From JAICLV01 sp036380925 (lineage in GTDB: Bacteria; Actinomycetota; Actinomycetes; Acidothermales; Acidothermaceae), in assembly GCA_036380925.1 (NCBI GenBank), contig DASVDW010000226.1, forward strand, positions 1 to 12,311: 12,311 nt of DNA, in the 5' to 3' direction. Numbering within the stretch: position 1 is the first letter of the stretch; every line of letters begins with the position of its first letter. Position numbers and translations under genes: made by a program. Positions 11,920 to 12,311 of this stretch are shown here, piece by piece. The notes beneath the pieces were generated by a model. The model saw nothing but the letters and a program-made list of their open reading frames with translations, had not been told where the DNA came from and did no database searches.

Positions 11920-12311
11920 TCAGCGCCAGCCAAGCGACGGCGCGACGTCGCTCAGCAGCGCTTCAAGGATGTGCGCGCAGTAGTCGACGCCGAGCTGGTT
12001 GGGGACGGTGAGCAGCAGGGTGTCAGCGGCGGCAATCGCCTCGTCGGCGGCGAGTTGCTCCACAAGCTGGTCAGGCTCGGCCGCGTAGGTCTTGCCGAAG
12101 CGCGCCTTGACGCCGTCGAGAAGCCCGACCTGGTCTTGCGATCGGGCGTCGCGGCCGAAGTAGGCGTGGTCGACGGCGTTGACGAGCGGGAAGATGCTGC
12201 GGCTGACCGACACGCGGGGCTCGCGGCTGTGGCCGGCGTCAGTCCAGGCCTTGCGGAATCGCTCGATCTGCTCGGCCTGCAGCCGGTGGAACGGCACGCC
12301 GGTGTCCTCGG
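11920..12311 (-). CDS. Luciferase-like flavin monooxygenase (LLM class), 5'-truncated by window edge
   Basis: The last 130 or so residues of an F420- or FMN-dependent luciferase-like TIM-barrel oxidoreductase. The frame is open to the window edge, reading EDTGVPFHRLQAEQIERF, so the GTG at 12297 is not the start. Supporting stretches are EPRVSVSRSIFPLV, AYFGRD and, near the C-terminus, EAIAAADTLLLTVPNQLGVD and SDVAPSLGWR, which I recall as the conserved ending of an actinobacterial LLM subfamily. Substrate and cofactor cannot be decided because the N-terminal binding residues are outside the window. It converges with the response regulator, with 44 nt between stops and no clear terminator. Confidence 0.88.
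   Translation of the reverse strand, partial: EDTGVPFHRLQAEQIERFRKAWTDAGHSREPRVSVSRSIFPLVNAVDHAYFGRDARSQDQVGLLDGVKARFGKTYAAEPDQLVEQLAADEAIAAADTLLLTVPNQLGVDYCAHILEALLSDVAPSLGWR

Overview
The window is GC-rich, actinobacterial DNA, most likely from a mycobacterium or close relative (Mycobacteriales). The case rests on very high GC at third codon positions, leaderless-type promoters (TANNNT 6-7 nt before an ATG), a DUF5703-type small protein beside an M20 peptidase, a tRNA-Leu without encoded CCA, and several proteins of actinobacterial type. No species can be named from sequence alone.

Positions 1-3776 look like a conserved chromosomal block: the 3' part of an aldo/keto reductase, translationally coupled (ATGA) to a degenerate RecD-like protein; a small acidic protein on the opposite strand whose 3' end overlaps the RecD-like gene by 124 nt; a DUF5703-type protein diverging from it across a 64-nt shared promoter region; and a convergent M20 metallopeptidase. 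A complete tRNA-Leu(GAG) lies at 4012-4096.

Positions 4097 to about 7190 form a mosaic of decayed and small genes. Directly after the tRNA is a multiply frameshifted tyrosine-recombinase remnant, the classic trace of an element integrated at a tRNA. It is followed by a small alpha/beta-fold protein with a very good promoter, a secreted two-cysteine peptide gene, a 19-bp perfect hairpin, a decayed reading frame, a two-domain ABM-like protein with a palindrome inside its promoter, an alcohol-dehydrogenase fragment, and a UBP-type zinc-finger gene whose C-terminus is out of frame.

Positions 7175-9225 hold an alpha/beta hydrolase, preceded by a 19-codon upstream ORF and a hairpin that would mask the hydrolase ribosome-binding site, and a divergent non-canonical MTHFR-like protein. 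Positions 9441-11875 are a probable signalling unit: a four-helix membrane protein, a NarL-family sensor kinase and its overlapping response regulator. The window ends in the 3' part of a luciferase-like flavin monooxygenase on the minus strand.

I see no rRNA, CRISPR array, intact insertion sequence or biosynthetic cluster. The most unusual features are the uORF plus hairpin before the hydrolase, the RecD-like protein without a Walker A motif and with a serine tail read from antisense DNA, and the cluster of gene remnants next to tRNA-Leu.
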